Notes under the pieces: generated by a model
Database searches by the model: none
Told to the model about the DNA's origin: nothing
What the model saw: the letters and a program-made list of their open reading frames with translations, nothing else
Part shown: in pieces, positions 47,117 to 58,978 of the stretch
How positions within the stretch are numbered: position 1 is the first letter of the stretch
Layout: the number at the start of each line of letters is the position of its first letter
Source of the DNA: Arabidopsis thaliana
Taxonomy: Eukaryota; Streptophyta; Magnoliopsida; Brassicales; Brassicaceae
DNA: 64,000 bases
Reading direction: 5' to 3'
Assembly (NCBI RefSeq): GCF_000001735.4
Contig: NC_003070.9
Span: forward strand, 28,753,971 to 28,817,970
Made by a program: the position numbers and the translations under genes

Positions 47117-47880
47117 GCTGTTGCGGTATGGTTCTTCATCAAAAAGCTAAAATAGTAATACCATAATGTATTAAATCGTAATCAGCGTATCTCTAATTCT
47201 TTAATAATCAGTTTTTATGGAGAAATAACTGACTAGAATTTGTATTTCAGTATTTCTTGACATTTTACAAATTTATAGACGAAAACAATCTTTGTGGTTA
47301 TAATTGCTATAATGGTTTGAAATGCGTTTCGATAATGGATAACCTCACCAATTATGTATTGCTTAGCTTTTTACTACGTTTACATTATCTTTTGTTTTCT
47401 CGTAAGTACGAATAAAACATTAACCGAAAACAACAGGTAAAACCAAACGGTTTAGTCGAACAAGAAATCAATTGGACAAAACTAGAAGCCATTATATCAG
47501 TCACCGTATAGGTATAATTCCTCAGGTGGTCCAGTCCAAAGTTTACGACCAATCTTATTTTCCATCCGCTTCTTTAGTCCTCTCAGTATCCCAATCTCTA
47601 GTAGCTTCTCCGGTGACATGCAGTTTGTCCAAACAGTATGTCGTAGCTCTCATGAACAAATGAATAATACTGATTACTGTTACAAGCAAAGAGTTCATAT
47701 AAATCTAACGATAAATTCCTTGAAATCTTGAATCAATAAAGAACTGAAGACCAGCTTGTTGGTTTTGGTATTGGTGTATTAGGAGTGCATATAATAAAAT
47801 CCACATGAACGTCGTGAATCGCCAGTTTCTCGAGGGGTATATATATTGTCCACGATCGGACAATCATGTACTGCAAAACA
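47117..47880 (-). pseudogene. Duplicate of the 3' end of the COG0212 gene plus spacer
   Basis: 47160-47350 matches the spacer at 48790-48985 (CGTAATCAGC, AGTATTTCTTGA, TGGTTTGAAATG, CACCAATTAT). About 47500-47660 matches the last exon at 49063-49214 (CTCAGGTGGTCCAGTC, AGTTTACG, GTAGCTTCTCCGG, AGTTTGTCC). About 47760-47880 matches exon 5 at 49366-49491 (TTGGTTTTGGTATTGGTGT, GGAGTGCATAT, CGTGAATCGCCAGTTTCTCG, CAATCATGTACTGCAAA). Small indels and missing exons 1-4 make it non-functional. Confidence 0.83.
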
Positions 47881-48662
47881 AGTAAAAGCTTCGTGATGAG
47901 TCATGAAAATTAATAGAAAAACACCTAGTAGAAAGCTTTCCAAACTTGTTTTTTATTTATTTATTTTTAAGTTTTCCAAAGTGTTTTTTTTTTAAAGCTT
48001 TCCCAAGTGGTTTTTGTTGGTTATTCTTACAAATTTCCCTATCCAAAATTATATATATACCGATAACATATTTTCTTGACCAAAAATATATATGTTAAAA
48101 TTTGAGATATTGTTTTAAATCTAACTTCTTCTAAGCTACAAATAAAACCATCAAGCTATCAAATTTATTTTTTAAAAAATTAATTACATATCTTCTTACC
48201 CTTTTTTTGTCATCAACATATCTTCTTACCAATATATCAGATTATTATATTTTTTTTCTTAGTTCTCTTAGATGCATATATAAAATAATCTTTTAAAATA
48301 GTTATTATTTTCTATATTTTTAATCAAAAATGTTACAATCTATTTAATAGATATATCATATACTTAAAGGTATTATTCAAACAAAGAAGGATATACTCAA
48401 ACCTATAATATAAGCATAAAATACATAATTTATAGTACTCTAGCATACATATATCACAGTCAATTTAATATTAGATATAATAAACACATGTCATCGTGAT
48501 CTGATGATTGATATTAGATATAGTAAAAGCTTTATTTAATTATATATACCATTTTTGTATTGCTAAAGTGTACATCACATAAAACTAATCATAAACAGAT
48601 AAACTACTACGCAAGACACACGCACACACAAATTGTTGACTGTGAAAAACAATTAAGCGAAA
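47881..48662. other. AT-rich spacer and micro-ORF copy 3 upstream region
   Basis: Very AT-rich with runs of TTTTTTT and ATATAT. A TATATATACC box near 48541-48550 lies about 115 bases before the micro-ORF at 48663. No other gene. Confidence 0.5.
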
Positions 48663-48764
48663 ATGAATATTGCGGTGGCGTTTGCGATAGGCGTCGGTGC
48701 CTGGGTGATTATAATGTTGGTGGCTCTTGGTATATGGTTCCTCGTCAAAAAGCTAACCTCGTAA
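48663..48764 (+). CDS. Micro-ORF copy 3: 33-residue single-pass membrane peptide
   Basis: Reads MNIAVAFAIGVGAWVIIMLV then ALGIWFLVKKLTS and stops. The layout is a short polar start, a helix of about 24 hydrophobic residues with a GxG motif, and a Lys-Lys tail, so it would sit in a membrane with the basic end on the cytosolic side. Copies at 47030 and 39098 keep the start context, the helix and parts of the flanks. Conservation of reading frame between copies 2 and 3 (both end in KKL) supports a real peptide, but I know no family of this kind. Confidence 0.5.
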   Translation: MNIAVAFAIGVGAWVIIMLVALGIWFLVKKLTS

Positions 48765-49062
48765 TAATTGGGATGAGTGAAACTTTAACGTAATCAGCTT
48801 ATTTTCTTTAAAAATTAGTTTTCATGGACAATAACTCACGAGCCATAAGTATTTCTTGAATAAGAGTTTTTTTACAAATTGTTGATGATAAAATTATGTA
48901 TAAAGGAAAAAATCTATGTACGATTATTGCTATTATATGGTTTGAAATGTGTTTGGATAACGGATGAAATCACCAATTATTTATTTGCTTAATATACATA
49001 TCTTTTGTTTTCTCGTATAATACAGTAACCGAAAACAAACCGGTAAAAAACAGGCGGTTAAG

Positions 49063-50733
49063 TTACCGGCGTTTTCGCTCAGCCGTAGGAGGTAATTTCT
49101 CAGATGGTCCAGTCGGAAGTTTACGGCCAGTCTTCTTTTCCAGTCGATTCTTTAGCTCTCTTAGTATTCGAATCTGTCGTAGCTTCTCCGGCGACAGTTT
49201 GTCCCAATAAATTCCTGCAAAACAAAAAAACGATCAGCATGTTGTGATTCAGGCATAGAATTCAGAAAACAATATAGTGAATCACTGAATAAGGCTGATG
49301 ATAATTCAAACACCAATCTACTGACAGATCACATGAAAAACTTGAGTTAATAAGGAAATCAAGACCTTGTGGTTTTGGTATTGGTGTGTTTGTGAAAATG
49401 ACTCGAGTAGGAGTGCATATGATATCCACAGGAACATCGTGAATCGCCAGTTTCTCGAGAGGTATATCATCTACAAGCTGACAATCATGTACTGCAAATG
49501 AAGTAAAAGCTTCATGAGCCAAGGTATAAAAGAAAAAGTGTATATAAAGGTTTCTTCTAAATTGTATTTATACCAGTTGTAACAACGGGTGTGGAATCAT
49601 CAATGGCTCCCATGTAACGCAACATTCCATATTCGAGTTCCGCAAAACCCTGCACACATAGTCATATCAAACTCCAATCATATGGTTTGGTTCAACTAAT
49701 ATCTTTTAAAGTTAAAATGAATTGTAACAAATCTCACCTCTCCTTTCCCTAATCGAGCACCCGTTTGTGGGTTAACCGCAACAGAGCCAATGACAATGAG
49801 ATCCACTTTGATTTTCTCATCAAGGCCAATCGCTCTTCCATATTTGGCTACTCCTACAGAAGTGCAAGCCTCCATGATCGTTTCGGGTTTCAACAAATCA
49901 GATTCTAGTACAGAGAAGAATCCTGTTCTTAGCCTCGGTTGAGGAGTCAACAGCTTCTTTTCACCTACATTTACACAACACAATGTCTAAAATCCGAATT
50001 CAAGACTAAACTTACTAACATCATCAGAAGAAAAGAGAACTTCATAAAAAAAACTGTGACAATGCAACAATTTTGCGGCCAAATGTTTGAAGTATGATTG
50101 AACATGAGTTCAAAACTCTAAATTGTGAAGAATTTGCTCAGATACATGTATACCTATATTAACTAACCAGAAAGTGTAAGAAACCTGATTTGCTTTTGAG
50201 GCGAATCGGGATTAACCTTCACGACCATAGCCATACGAAAAGCATCAAGCTCGGCTAACTGCACCAAGAATTCAAATTTGGCAAATTCGCTAACTAAGGC
50301 AAAACCTAGAAAGTGAAGAAGGAAGGTAAAATTCGCAAACTTTTCTTGCAGCAGCCGATGCACCGACGAAATTAGGGATTCGATGATGAACAGGTCTAGG
50401 GCTCATAGCGTAGTTCCGAGCTTCCATGAGATCCCACATCTTCTTTCGGATAACCCATTTCCACGCTTTCGGGTCACTATCTGGATCCGATTCTAGTTCC
50501 TTCTTTGCAGTCTCCGCCATATCCTCCATCGCCGCCGCGTCGAGGCTCAACCGATCAGCCTCATAAGCTACAGCATCGAAAGCGACGCCGTCGCCGTTCT
50601 CCGATCCGATTCTAGAGAGATTCCTCCGCTGTGACCCGATTTGGACGGAGAGAAAAGGCGGTTTCTGGGAATTGACAAAGGAATCGGATCGAAAACGAGG
50701 ATTGATTGCAAATCCAGGTGATAATCTTATCAT
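49063..50733 (-). CDS. Plastid COG0212 protein (5-formyltetrahydrofolate cyclo-ligase-like)
   Basis: Six exons on the minus strand: 50341-50733, 50168-50258, 49738-49964, 49574-49649, 49366-49491 and 49063-49214, giving 354 residues. The N-terminus ([20 protein letters not shown]...) is Ser/Arg-rich like a chloroplast transit peptide. Then [20 protein letters not shown] resembles the start of the 5-FCL fold, and [20 protein letters not shown] with [12 protein letters not shown] is the family signature. The real 5-formyl-THF cyclo-ligase removes 5-CHO-THF. COG0212 relatives lack some of its active-site residues, and a thiamine-linked role has been proposed. I chose 50733 over the ATG at 50757 because it gives the usual length. 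Its last exons are copied at 47.5-47.9 kb. I recall At1g76730. Confidence 0.88.
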
Positions 50734-51264
50734 TGGTAGATCCACGAACACAATCAATTCAGGGTGTGTGTTTTCGAAAAATCTCAGCTTTGTTCTCCGT
50801 GTTGTTCTCTTGTTAAAAGATAAGAAATTAACGGCTTAGATCATTTGTTTCAGTTCCCGCTGAAAACACTTCAATCCTTCTTGGGTTTCAATTTCAAAAC
50901 CTCTCTTATAAATGATTTAATTAAATGGGCCTTTTATCTGCCCAATAAGCAATCTTCTTCTAACAATACGCTTCCGCGAGCTTTTCTCTCTAACCACCCA
51001 TCCCTCCACGTCATAACTACACGCGCTATCAATCTTTTGCATTGGACGGGTAAAAAAGCGAGTACACAAAAAGAGCGCGTGGTTTGACTTAAAGAGTTGT
51101 ACTCGCGTTTCCAAGAGCGGGTTTAGCAAATTCAAATTGAAACATTTATGCCCAAAATTATCTGAGACGATTTCGATTCTCTAAACTCTTCCAAAATTAA
51201 CATTTGTGTGGTGTTTAGTGATTTATGGTGAGAGAAGAATTTCTCATTGTTTCGATCTTTGAAA
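50734..51264. other. Divergent promoter between the COG0212 gene and the repetitive nuclear-protein gene
   Basis: A 531-bp region shared by two genes pointing away from each other. It contains a CACGTCATAACTACACGCG stretch (ACGT core) near 51007-51025. No gene of its own. Confidence 0.6.
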
Positions 51265-54200
51265 ATGAATTTTCATGGAATGAAGAGGAAGGATCTACAA
51301 GCTCTATGCAAAAAGAATGGAATCCCAGCAAATTTGAAGAACATTGAGATGGCTACTAGACTCGCTTCTGTTCTCCAGGTAATTTCATCATGATCCTAAT
51401 TCCCAATTTCCATACATTTGATTTGATCATCTTGCACCTTTATCTTAGAATTAGTCTGTGTGTGTTTACGTAGAAGGAAACTGAAGGAACTTTAACGGAT
51501 ACGATAAGTTTGTCTGAGGATTCTGTTGATGTTCTTGAGGATGATGTAGCTGTTAAGAAAGTAAGATTCAGTCCTGAGAATGAAGTATTTGAATTCACTC
51601 GGTCTCTCAAGAGATGTCAGCGGAAGTATGTTAGCAAAAGGAAAGTTCAAGAAAGTGGAATAGAGCTAAGGCGGTCAAAGCGAAGTGTTGCTAAAGGGAA
51701 AGCAATAGCTGGATCTAGTGAAAACGAGTCAAACACAAGAAGAGGTAACCGGTCTGATGTTACAAAGGCTATCGAGGTCCCAAGGCGGTCGAAACGAAGT
51801 GGCTCTACCGGTAGTAGTCAAGAAGACTGTAAAGTAACGGAGTTGATGGCTTTGGAACAGTTTGAGTTTGAAAATATCTCGGAAGGATTGTCTGGAAGTG
51901 ATCAGGATGGTTTCAAGTTTGAAAAGATTGGGAGACGCTCCACACAGCTGATATCGAAGACAGGAAACTTATTACCTGTTAATAAGTCAAAACGACTTGT
52001 AGACATCAAAGATAATGAAGATGAGCTTGTTAAGAATAATGTGAATGAGGTATCTATGGATCAGAGAAGGTCAATAAGGCTTAAAGCTAGAGCTGCAAAC
52101 CAATCAATGGGAGGTGAGTCATCCGATGGTAGACCCTTATGCTCTGCTAAGGAAACTAAAGAAGAAATAAAGATTAAGCAGTCAAAAAGATCTACGGTGG
52201 TCAGTAGTCAAAAAGAGCTTGTTGAGAGAAAAGCAAAGGAGCCTTTAGTAGATAGCAAAGTTCCTAGGCGTTCGAAACGTCTTGCGAACGATGTAAATGT
52301 GCTACTGGATAAGAGACCCGTTAAGGCTGTGAAACCTGATTATCTGAAAGTCAAAAAGGCTCCAAAACAGTCTAGGCGACTTGAGAAGAGTCTCAGTGAA
52401 CTCCTAATAGATGGCCAAGCTCAAAAGGGTGATAAACAGCGAACTTTTGGAAATGGTCGTGAGGGTAAAAAGCTTCTACGAAGTTCGAAACACACTGCAT
52501 CAAATAATATGTTGGGTCAAGCACTGAGTAATTCACTGAAACGTTGTTCAGTTATTGACGGTGAACGAGCTGGAGTCTCTGTTGGTGATGTGAAGAAGTC
52601 AAATGTGAATAATGAAATGCAGATCCGTGTTAGAGTTACTAGGAACTCTTCGAGGCATCATTCATTTAAGGCTCCAATAGAGTTTGAAAGGAATCTTATT
52701 GAAAAGAAGTCGGATGAAACTTTTGTCAAATCATCTAAAAGAGGTACTAGGAGGATGAAGCGGGGCAGATCAGCAGAGCCAGGGAAGGACATAGAAACTC
52801 AGAGCAATCTAACGTCAAAAAAACTTTTGAATGAGTATACTCAGTTTGAGCAAGAAGAAGCATGTGACGCTAATGTGGAAGTTAGAGGCTCCTCCAAGAA
52901 GGCAAAGACGATGAATCAAGAATGCGTTAAGGATATACCACAAGTAATGACTGAGAACTCACCTTCTTCATCCGAAACCATAGCTGCGGAATCTGTTATG
53001 ATTGTTGAGAATGTTTTGGATTCTTCACCGGAAAAATCAGTTGATAGTTCTCAAAGAACAAACACTCAAGAGTTGAATTCGGAAGTTATGGAAGGAAAAC
53101 ATGAAGAGAAACTTGAGGGAGACACAGTTTTGATGGTTGCGATTGAGGAGGAAAAAAAGGAAGTATCATCAAGCTCTGTACTTCTTAGTGAGCGTTTATC
53201 ACCTACTTCAGTACAATTTGCAGTAAGCAACTCTAAAGCTGAGCTAGTTGTCCCTACCGGCCATATCCTTCTTAATGATTTTGCTGAGGAAAATAGCAAA
53301 ACCAAGGAGGAGGGCCTTATTTTCACTCCTGTATCTGAGCTTAAGGAGCCCATCTCTGTAGAAGGTATATTCGTTTGATTCATTTGATCTGAATTATTTT
53401 CACTTTTATGGCTAACTAATTATTTTCCAATCTGTGCTGCTTTCTGACGTTTAATCACAGCAATCTTGGAAAACTCAGTTGAATGTTGGAACGAGATTCA
53501 TTTAAGCAAACATGATGAGAAAGGTACTAATATACAAGCAGAAAATCTACATGGAAACTTCTCTGAATGCAACACTGAGAATAGTAAGGTTGTCATTGTC
53601 CATCCGGAGATGCTGGATGAGATAAGTGTCAGTCATTGTGTAGACCTGGAGATGCTGGATGAGGTCAAGAATGGCAATCTGGAGAAATCCGAGCAAAGAA
53701 GTGGCTGTAAACTTAATCCGTTGGAGCTAAAAAGATTCTCGTCAACTGACTTCACTTCTCATTCTCTCAAGGAAAAGAAGGTTTCAAAGTGTTTTAAGGA
53801 AGACGAACTAAGAGCTTGGTCCGAACCTCTACCCAGAAACAAAAATGCTAGCGCCTTTGATGAGTTAGCTATATTCACTACCCCAGAGAGGAACTTAATG
53901 TTGAGGGGAAAACTCAGTGAAAATGGAAAGACGCTTGCAGCTGATTCAGTTATCCATCACAATGTTATAGCAGTAGAGTCTCACGCTGTTGTTTTCACAG
54001 CTTCTAAACAAGCTGGGACAGATGAGGCCGGAAAGGAAGAAGAACATACAGCTACCAACTTTCCGGATGAATCTGATGTTTTCAATACCACCAAGAAATT
54101 GGGAGGCTCCAGACAAACCGAAGCTAGAAATGAAGGCGAAAGTATAGTTGTTGAGCTTCATGATGAGTCTGACATTGCTACTAGTCTAGAAAGACAACTC

Positions 54201-56507
54201 AGTGCGGGAGACTCTAAAGGAGAGGGAATCGGTAGGAATGAAGAAAATATGACTGTTGAGCTCCATTGTGAACCTGACACTTGCACTAGCCCGGATGGAC
54301 ATACACTCTTGGGAAATTATGTATCAGATGGAGCAGAAAATAGTGAAGAGAACAAAGCTATGGAGTTCAATGACGAATCTGTTGATTTAACTGCTTCAGA
54401 GAGACATGAGATTTGTAGATCTTTTGGACAAGATAGAGCTAGAGAAAGTGAAGGAAAAAAGGTTGTGCTGTTCTATGAGGAATCGCTACACAGTGATCAA
54501 CCTTTAGCAGATTCTGAACTAGGCGAAGCAGAATGTCAAGAAATCAACAGTGCTGACAAGTCAAGTCTTTTTACAAGCCTGGAGAGACAACAACTATTCT
54601 ATGAGTGTTATGTTCCCAATGTTCGAGAAGACTCGGAACGGGACGAAGCTGCAACAAGTGAAGAAAACAAGGCTGTGGAATTGCAAGTTGACTGTGGCAT
54701 TTTCACAACTCCCGAGAAACATTTACTACTTGAAACAGATGAAGGGGTAAAAGGAGACAATATAACCGCCAAGTCACATGTTTTGTCTGATGTTCTCGCT
54801 GCTGATGTGCCCCATTCTCTTATGGGAGACTCTGAGCCAGATGAAGCTGAAAAAACCTCCGTAGAGATCAAGGATGTGGAATTGTTGGGTGAATCTAACT
54901 CTTCCACTAATCCAGAGAGCCCCACACTGTTTGGAAACTCCGAACTAGATGAATCAAGAGATTCTTCAGCAGCCACGTGCGAAGAGGCTTTTGTTACCAC
55001 TTCTCCAGAGAAAGAACTTTTAATTAACCCTGGAAAGCAAGAACAAAAGGAGGTGGACGAAAATGTGGTTCAGGAAAGTCACGTTGCAGCTCCAGATTTC
55101 AGAGGAAACACCATTGTTGACTCAAGCGGTGGTATCGCATCCAAAGTTTCTTACAACCATGAGCTTAATGCGGGGCAAGAAACTGCATGTGCAGAGTTAA
55201 TGTCAAAAGGTTCTCAGGCAGAGGATGTTGTAGGTCTTGATGCTACACAAGGGACATCAAAGAAAAGAAGAGGGCATTCTCCACATGCTGACTCAGTAAA
55301 TCTTTTTGATTCTAACATTGAGGAGGTAGATACAATCATGGAAGCAGAAAGAAATATTTCCTTTAGCTCCTATGTTGCGGTACCAGCCGAGGGTAACTCC
55401 GAGACAATTGGCGAAATTTCCAGCTACCTTGAAGTTGCTGGAACCTGTTCCATGGTGTTTGGTGAGCAACTTTCAATAGAAAATTCCATAGAGCCAACAT
55501 AATCTAAATCATATGACGTAACCATAAGATAACCCTCTTGTCTGAAGTTATTATGCTTATGTCATTCTAGAAGTTTGAGTTTAGATTTTCATATCTCTTT
55601 CTTTATTCCTGAAACGCAGATGAATCTGGATCTTCCACAGACATTCAGAACCAAATAAATGATGCGCTGAAGGAATGGGCAATAACAGGTAATTATCACA
55701 TTAACACTCTTAATTTTCATCATCAAGTACTTTGTTTCTGGATGCATTTCATGAGTGAAAGATAGTCTAATTATCTCCAATCATTTGTAGACAAAAATGA
55801 AGCAGATGAGCTCATAGAAGCAATTGTAACTAAGAACATTCAAAAAGACTTCGAAGGAAATCTCCTTCTGAACTCCTCAGGTGGTGGCTCTAATGTCTCT
55901 GGAGAAACAAGCATCTTAGCTGGAACGGCGGATGAAGATGAAGCAGCTGGTCCAATTGCTATTGCCTTCGGTAAATTTTCTCTTTTACAGACATCTAAGC
56001 AATTTCCAGGTGTTAATTATTATATTGGGATACTCTCGACTAATTACTGCTTCTACTAAATCCATTCTCACAGTTAAAGCTATGTCTCTGACTCCTGATG
56101 AATTGACTGTTAAGAATCACATGAATGAAAAAGGTTAGATTTCTTACAGATGATATGCCTCTTATATTCAAAACAATGACTAATCTCTAGAATCATTTAC
56201 CTTTATGTTTCTTTTTAAAATAGCTGCAGATGAGGAAATGATCACGAGAGAAACTACTCCAATTCCTGAAGAAACCATCAATGAGTCTTCTGAGAACAGG
56301 AAGGAGTATTCAAGCATTGATGAATCAGCTACGTTATCCGAGATGCAAGTAAGAAGAGAACCAACCTTGATTTTCAGAACACAAGTGAAGCCTACGAAGC
56401 ATGACATGAAAGAGAATGCACCAAACTCAAAAATTGTGCATAATCTTAACGTAACAGCTCCAAGAACATCAAAGAGACAGCCTCTCCAAGACTTGAACAA
56501 GAACTAG
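51265..56507 (+). CDS. Large repetitive SAP-motif protein of unknown function
   Basis: Seven exons: 51265-51378, 51474-53364, 53461-55461, 55620-55688, 55791-55970, 56074-56133, 56224-56507, giving 1,532 residues. The first 38 residues (GMKRKDLQALCKKNGIPANL then KNIEMATRLASVL) look like a SAP helix-extended-loop-helix, a DNA-binding fold. The next about 400 residues are basic, with repeated RRSKR-type boxes (ELRRSKRS, VPRRSKRSG, DQRRSIRL, VPRRSKRLA). The rest is acidic with about eight to ten degenerate FTTPE(R/K)xLL-type boxes. The C-terminus ends PRTSKRQPLQDLNKN. A chromatin-associated nuclear role is my inference; no enzyme domain is visible. I recall At1g76740. Confidence 0.87.
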
Positions 56508-57136
56508 ATGACGGAATTAGCATATCTCATGCACGTTAAGACCTTGTCTAAAACTTCTCTTCTTCTCTTATATATTTATGTGTTATGAAACGCCTATCAT
56601 GAATTAGCTCTACTAAATCTAGCAACCTTTCAAATTTGCAGTATTGCAGGTGTCTCTGTGTCTTTAAAATAGTTGCCTTATGATTTCTTCGGTTTCAAGA
56701 TGATCAAATAGTTATAGATTTCATGCTCACACATGCTCATTAGATGTGTACATACTTTACTTACCCAAATCTATTTTCTCGCAAAGATTTTGATGGTAAA
56801 GCTGATTTGGTTCTATTGAACTAAATCAAACGAGTTTCAGACTGAGTGATTCTAATCCGGCCCATTAGCCCCTAAACAGACCCACTAATTACGCAGCTTT
56901 TAATAGAGTAATTACACCTAGTTTACCCACTAAACCACTAAGCACTAATTATCTCACAATCTAATGAGCTTCCCTCGTAATTACTTGGGCTTTCACTCTA
57001 CCATTTATTTGTAACAGTCAAGTCTCTACTGTCTCTATATAAACTCTCTAAAGTTAACACACAATTCTCATCACAAACAAATCAACCAAAGCAACTTCTA
57101 CTCTTTCTTCTTTCGACCTTATCAATCTGTTGAGAA
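56508..57136. other. Intergenic with EC1.1 promoter
   Basis: 3' flank of the preceding gene and the upstream region of EC1.1, including its TATA box. No further gene seen. Confidence 0.6.
57035..57044 (+). promoter_or_regulatory. EC1.1 TATA box
   Basis: CTATATAAAC, about 100 bases upstream of the EC1.1 start codon, followed by an A/C-rich leader. Confidence 0.72.
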
Positions 57137-57613
57137 ATGGCTTCCAAATCTAGTTTCATGGCTACCTTCAACATTGTGACTCTCATGCTCATGGTGGCTT
57201 CCTCCACAGTGACAGCTCGCCCTCTCATGAAACCATCCATGGGGACGTCTTCTCCTACCACAAGCCTTGTGTACAGGCTCAAGCTTGATGAAGATACAGG
57301 GTACTGCTGGGACTCACTGATGCAGCTCCAACACTGTTCTGGAGAGCTGATCTTGTTCTTCCTCAACGGTGAGACTTACATTGGCCCTGGGTGTTGCAGT
57401 GCTATAAGAACCATTGGACGCAAGTGTTGGCCTACTATGATTGGTGTTCTTGGTTTTACTGCTCAAGAAGGTGATATGCTCCAAGGTTACTGTGATGGCA
57501 ATGACTCTGACAACAATGGTGAAGACCATGCTCTTGCCTCCTCAACACTGCCTCTCTCCGTGAATTTCAAGACTACCGTTGTTAGATCTTCTGCTTCTCC
57601 TTCTAACCCTTGA
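57137..57613 (+). CDS. EC1.1: Egg cell-secreted protein EC1.1
   Basis: An intronless 158-residue secreted protein. Residues 1 to about 27 form a signal peptide (MASKSSFMATFNIVTLMLMV then ASSTVTA). The mature part has a prolamin-like (DUF1278) fold with six cysteines at 57, 67, 86, 87, 97 and 119, in the C-C-CC-C-C order of the family, with the YCWDS, GPGCC and GYCDG motifs. EC1 proteins are stored in egg-cell vesicles and released when sperm arrive, helping to activate sperm for fusion. The start is the only good ATG before the signal peptide, and the length fits the family. I recall At1g76750. Confidence 0.95.
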   Translation: MASKSSFMATFNIVTLMLMVASSTVTARPLMKPSMGTSSPTTSLVYRLKLDEDTGYCWDSLMQLQHCSGELILFFLNGETYIGPGCCSAIRTIGRKCWPTMIGVLGFTAQEGDMLQGYCDGNDSDNNGEDHALASSTLPLSVNFKTTVVRSSASPSNP

Positions 57614-57902
57614 GTCTTAGTATTCATCTTTACACTCCTGCTATGTTTTCTTTTGCTAAGAGAATTTTAATCTTTATGTAACTGGTGACGAATGCTTGAA
57701 AAATAGCGTCTCTGTTATTACTTTTGAGAATAAAAGATCATCATTACTCACAACAAGGTTTTACAAATCTGGCAAACATAATCTTCTTCTTCTCAAATTC
57801 TCCAAGTTAAATCAACCGAAAAACATCGCTATCACTAAGTCCTGAATAGGTCAGGGACAGTTGAAAAACATACAAATAATTAAAAAAGAGTTCATGATCC
57901 AA

Positions 57903-58978
57903 CTATGGCTTCACTTTTAGAGAATCCTCAATTCGTTGAATGAGTTGTTTGGCCGTCAAAGCACCCTCCTGGAAATCACAAAAAAAGAAACGTTTGTGAG
58001 TGAGATTAAGAACCTTAAAACGAAAATGAAGAAATTCAAAGGCATTGAAGTCATCATACAAAGCGATCACAAGGTTCCCCATCTTTGAATAGGATGAAAG
58101 TAGGAAGTGCCTCAATCTTGTATTTATTAGCAATACTGGGGTATTTTTCGGTATCAATCTTCACCACCTGTATCTTGTCTTTCAGGGTTTCACTCACTTC
58201 ATTGAGTATTGGAACCATGAACTGGCAAGGACCACACCTGCCAAACAAACAGTACATTCTGATTCCAAATCATCTGTTTAACAAATAAACTCGATAATAA
58301 GCAAACAGACTACACTGGATCCCAACATAGACCAAGTATACTCATTCATGATGAATAATAGTCAACTAGAACTGGTTGATGACCACTCAACTAACACATG
58401 TTATCATTTGACACCAAAACAAACTCACCAGGTTGCATAATAGTCAACTAGAACTGGTTTATCAGAGTTCACAAGCAGATCCTCAAATGAGTCAAATGTC
58501 TGCTTCTTGGCTTCAATCTGAAGTATGAACAAGAATGGTTTGTCATTTAGTTCAATCTAAATCAAGAAGTAGATAAAGGCACTCACTTTAAATCAATTCC
58601 AAACTCTAGAGAAAATCAGCTATAGAAACTAAAATAAGAAAAATTTCAAAATAGGAAAGCTATCATCAGCTCTACCATCAGAAGAAAGTTTGAAGCTTGA
58701 ATTCAATAATTCATAGGGTAAAATTAAGTAAGCTAGAATTGAACAAAATATAAGCTTTGGAAAAAGATGTTTAAGCAGAGAAAGGCGATTACACGTCGAG
58801 GAGTGCATCGAGTCGTTGAAGATAAAGATGGAAACTTTAAGTCTCCGGTTCGAACCCGACGAACCGGAAACTGAAATTTGACGGCCGAGATAGAACGAGA
58901 AGCGAAAGCAGAAACACCTGACGATTCTTTCGAATTCAGCGACGGAACCGTAGAAGAAGAGAGAGAAATTGACGCCAT
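57903..58978 (-). CDS. TRXY1: Plastid thioredoxin y1
   Basis: Four exons on the minus strand: 58793-58978, 58429-58517, 58060-58237 and 57903-57968, for 172 residues. Residues 1 to about 60 (MASISLSSSTVPSLNSKESS... with RR near the end) are a chloroplast transit peptide. The thioredoxin fold follows, with the redox-active WCGPC at residues 92-96, KIDTEKYPSIANKYKIEALP and the cis-Pro in LPTF. y-type thioredoxins reduce plastid peroxiredoxin Q and similar antioxidant enzymes. An ATG seven codons upstream (58999) is in frame, but MASIS is the usual start. The active-site codons are split by an intron (TG|G), the usual place in plant thioredoxin genes. I recall At1g76760. Confidence 0.95.

Noticed and set aside
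47472-47663. 63-codon open frame on plus strand
   Set aside because: It is the antisense of the dead copy of the COG0212 last exon.
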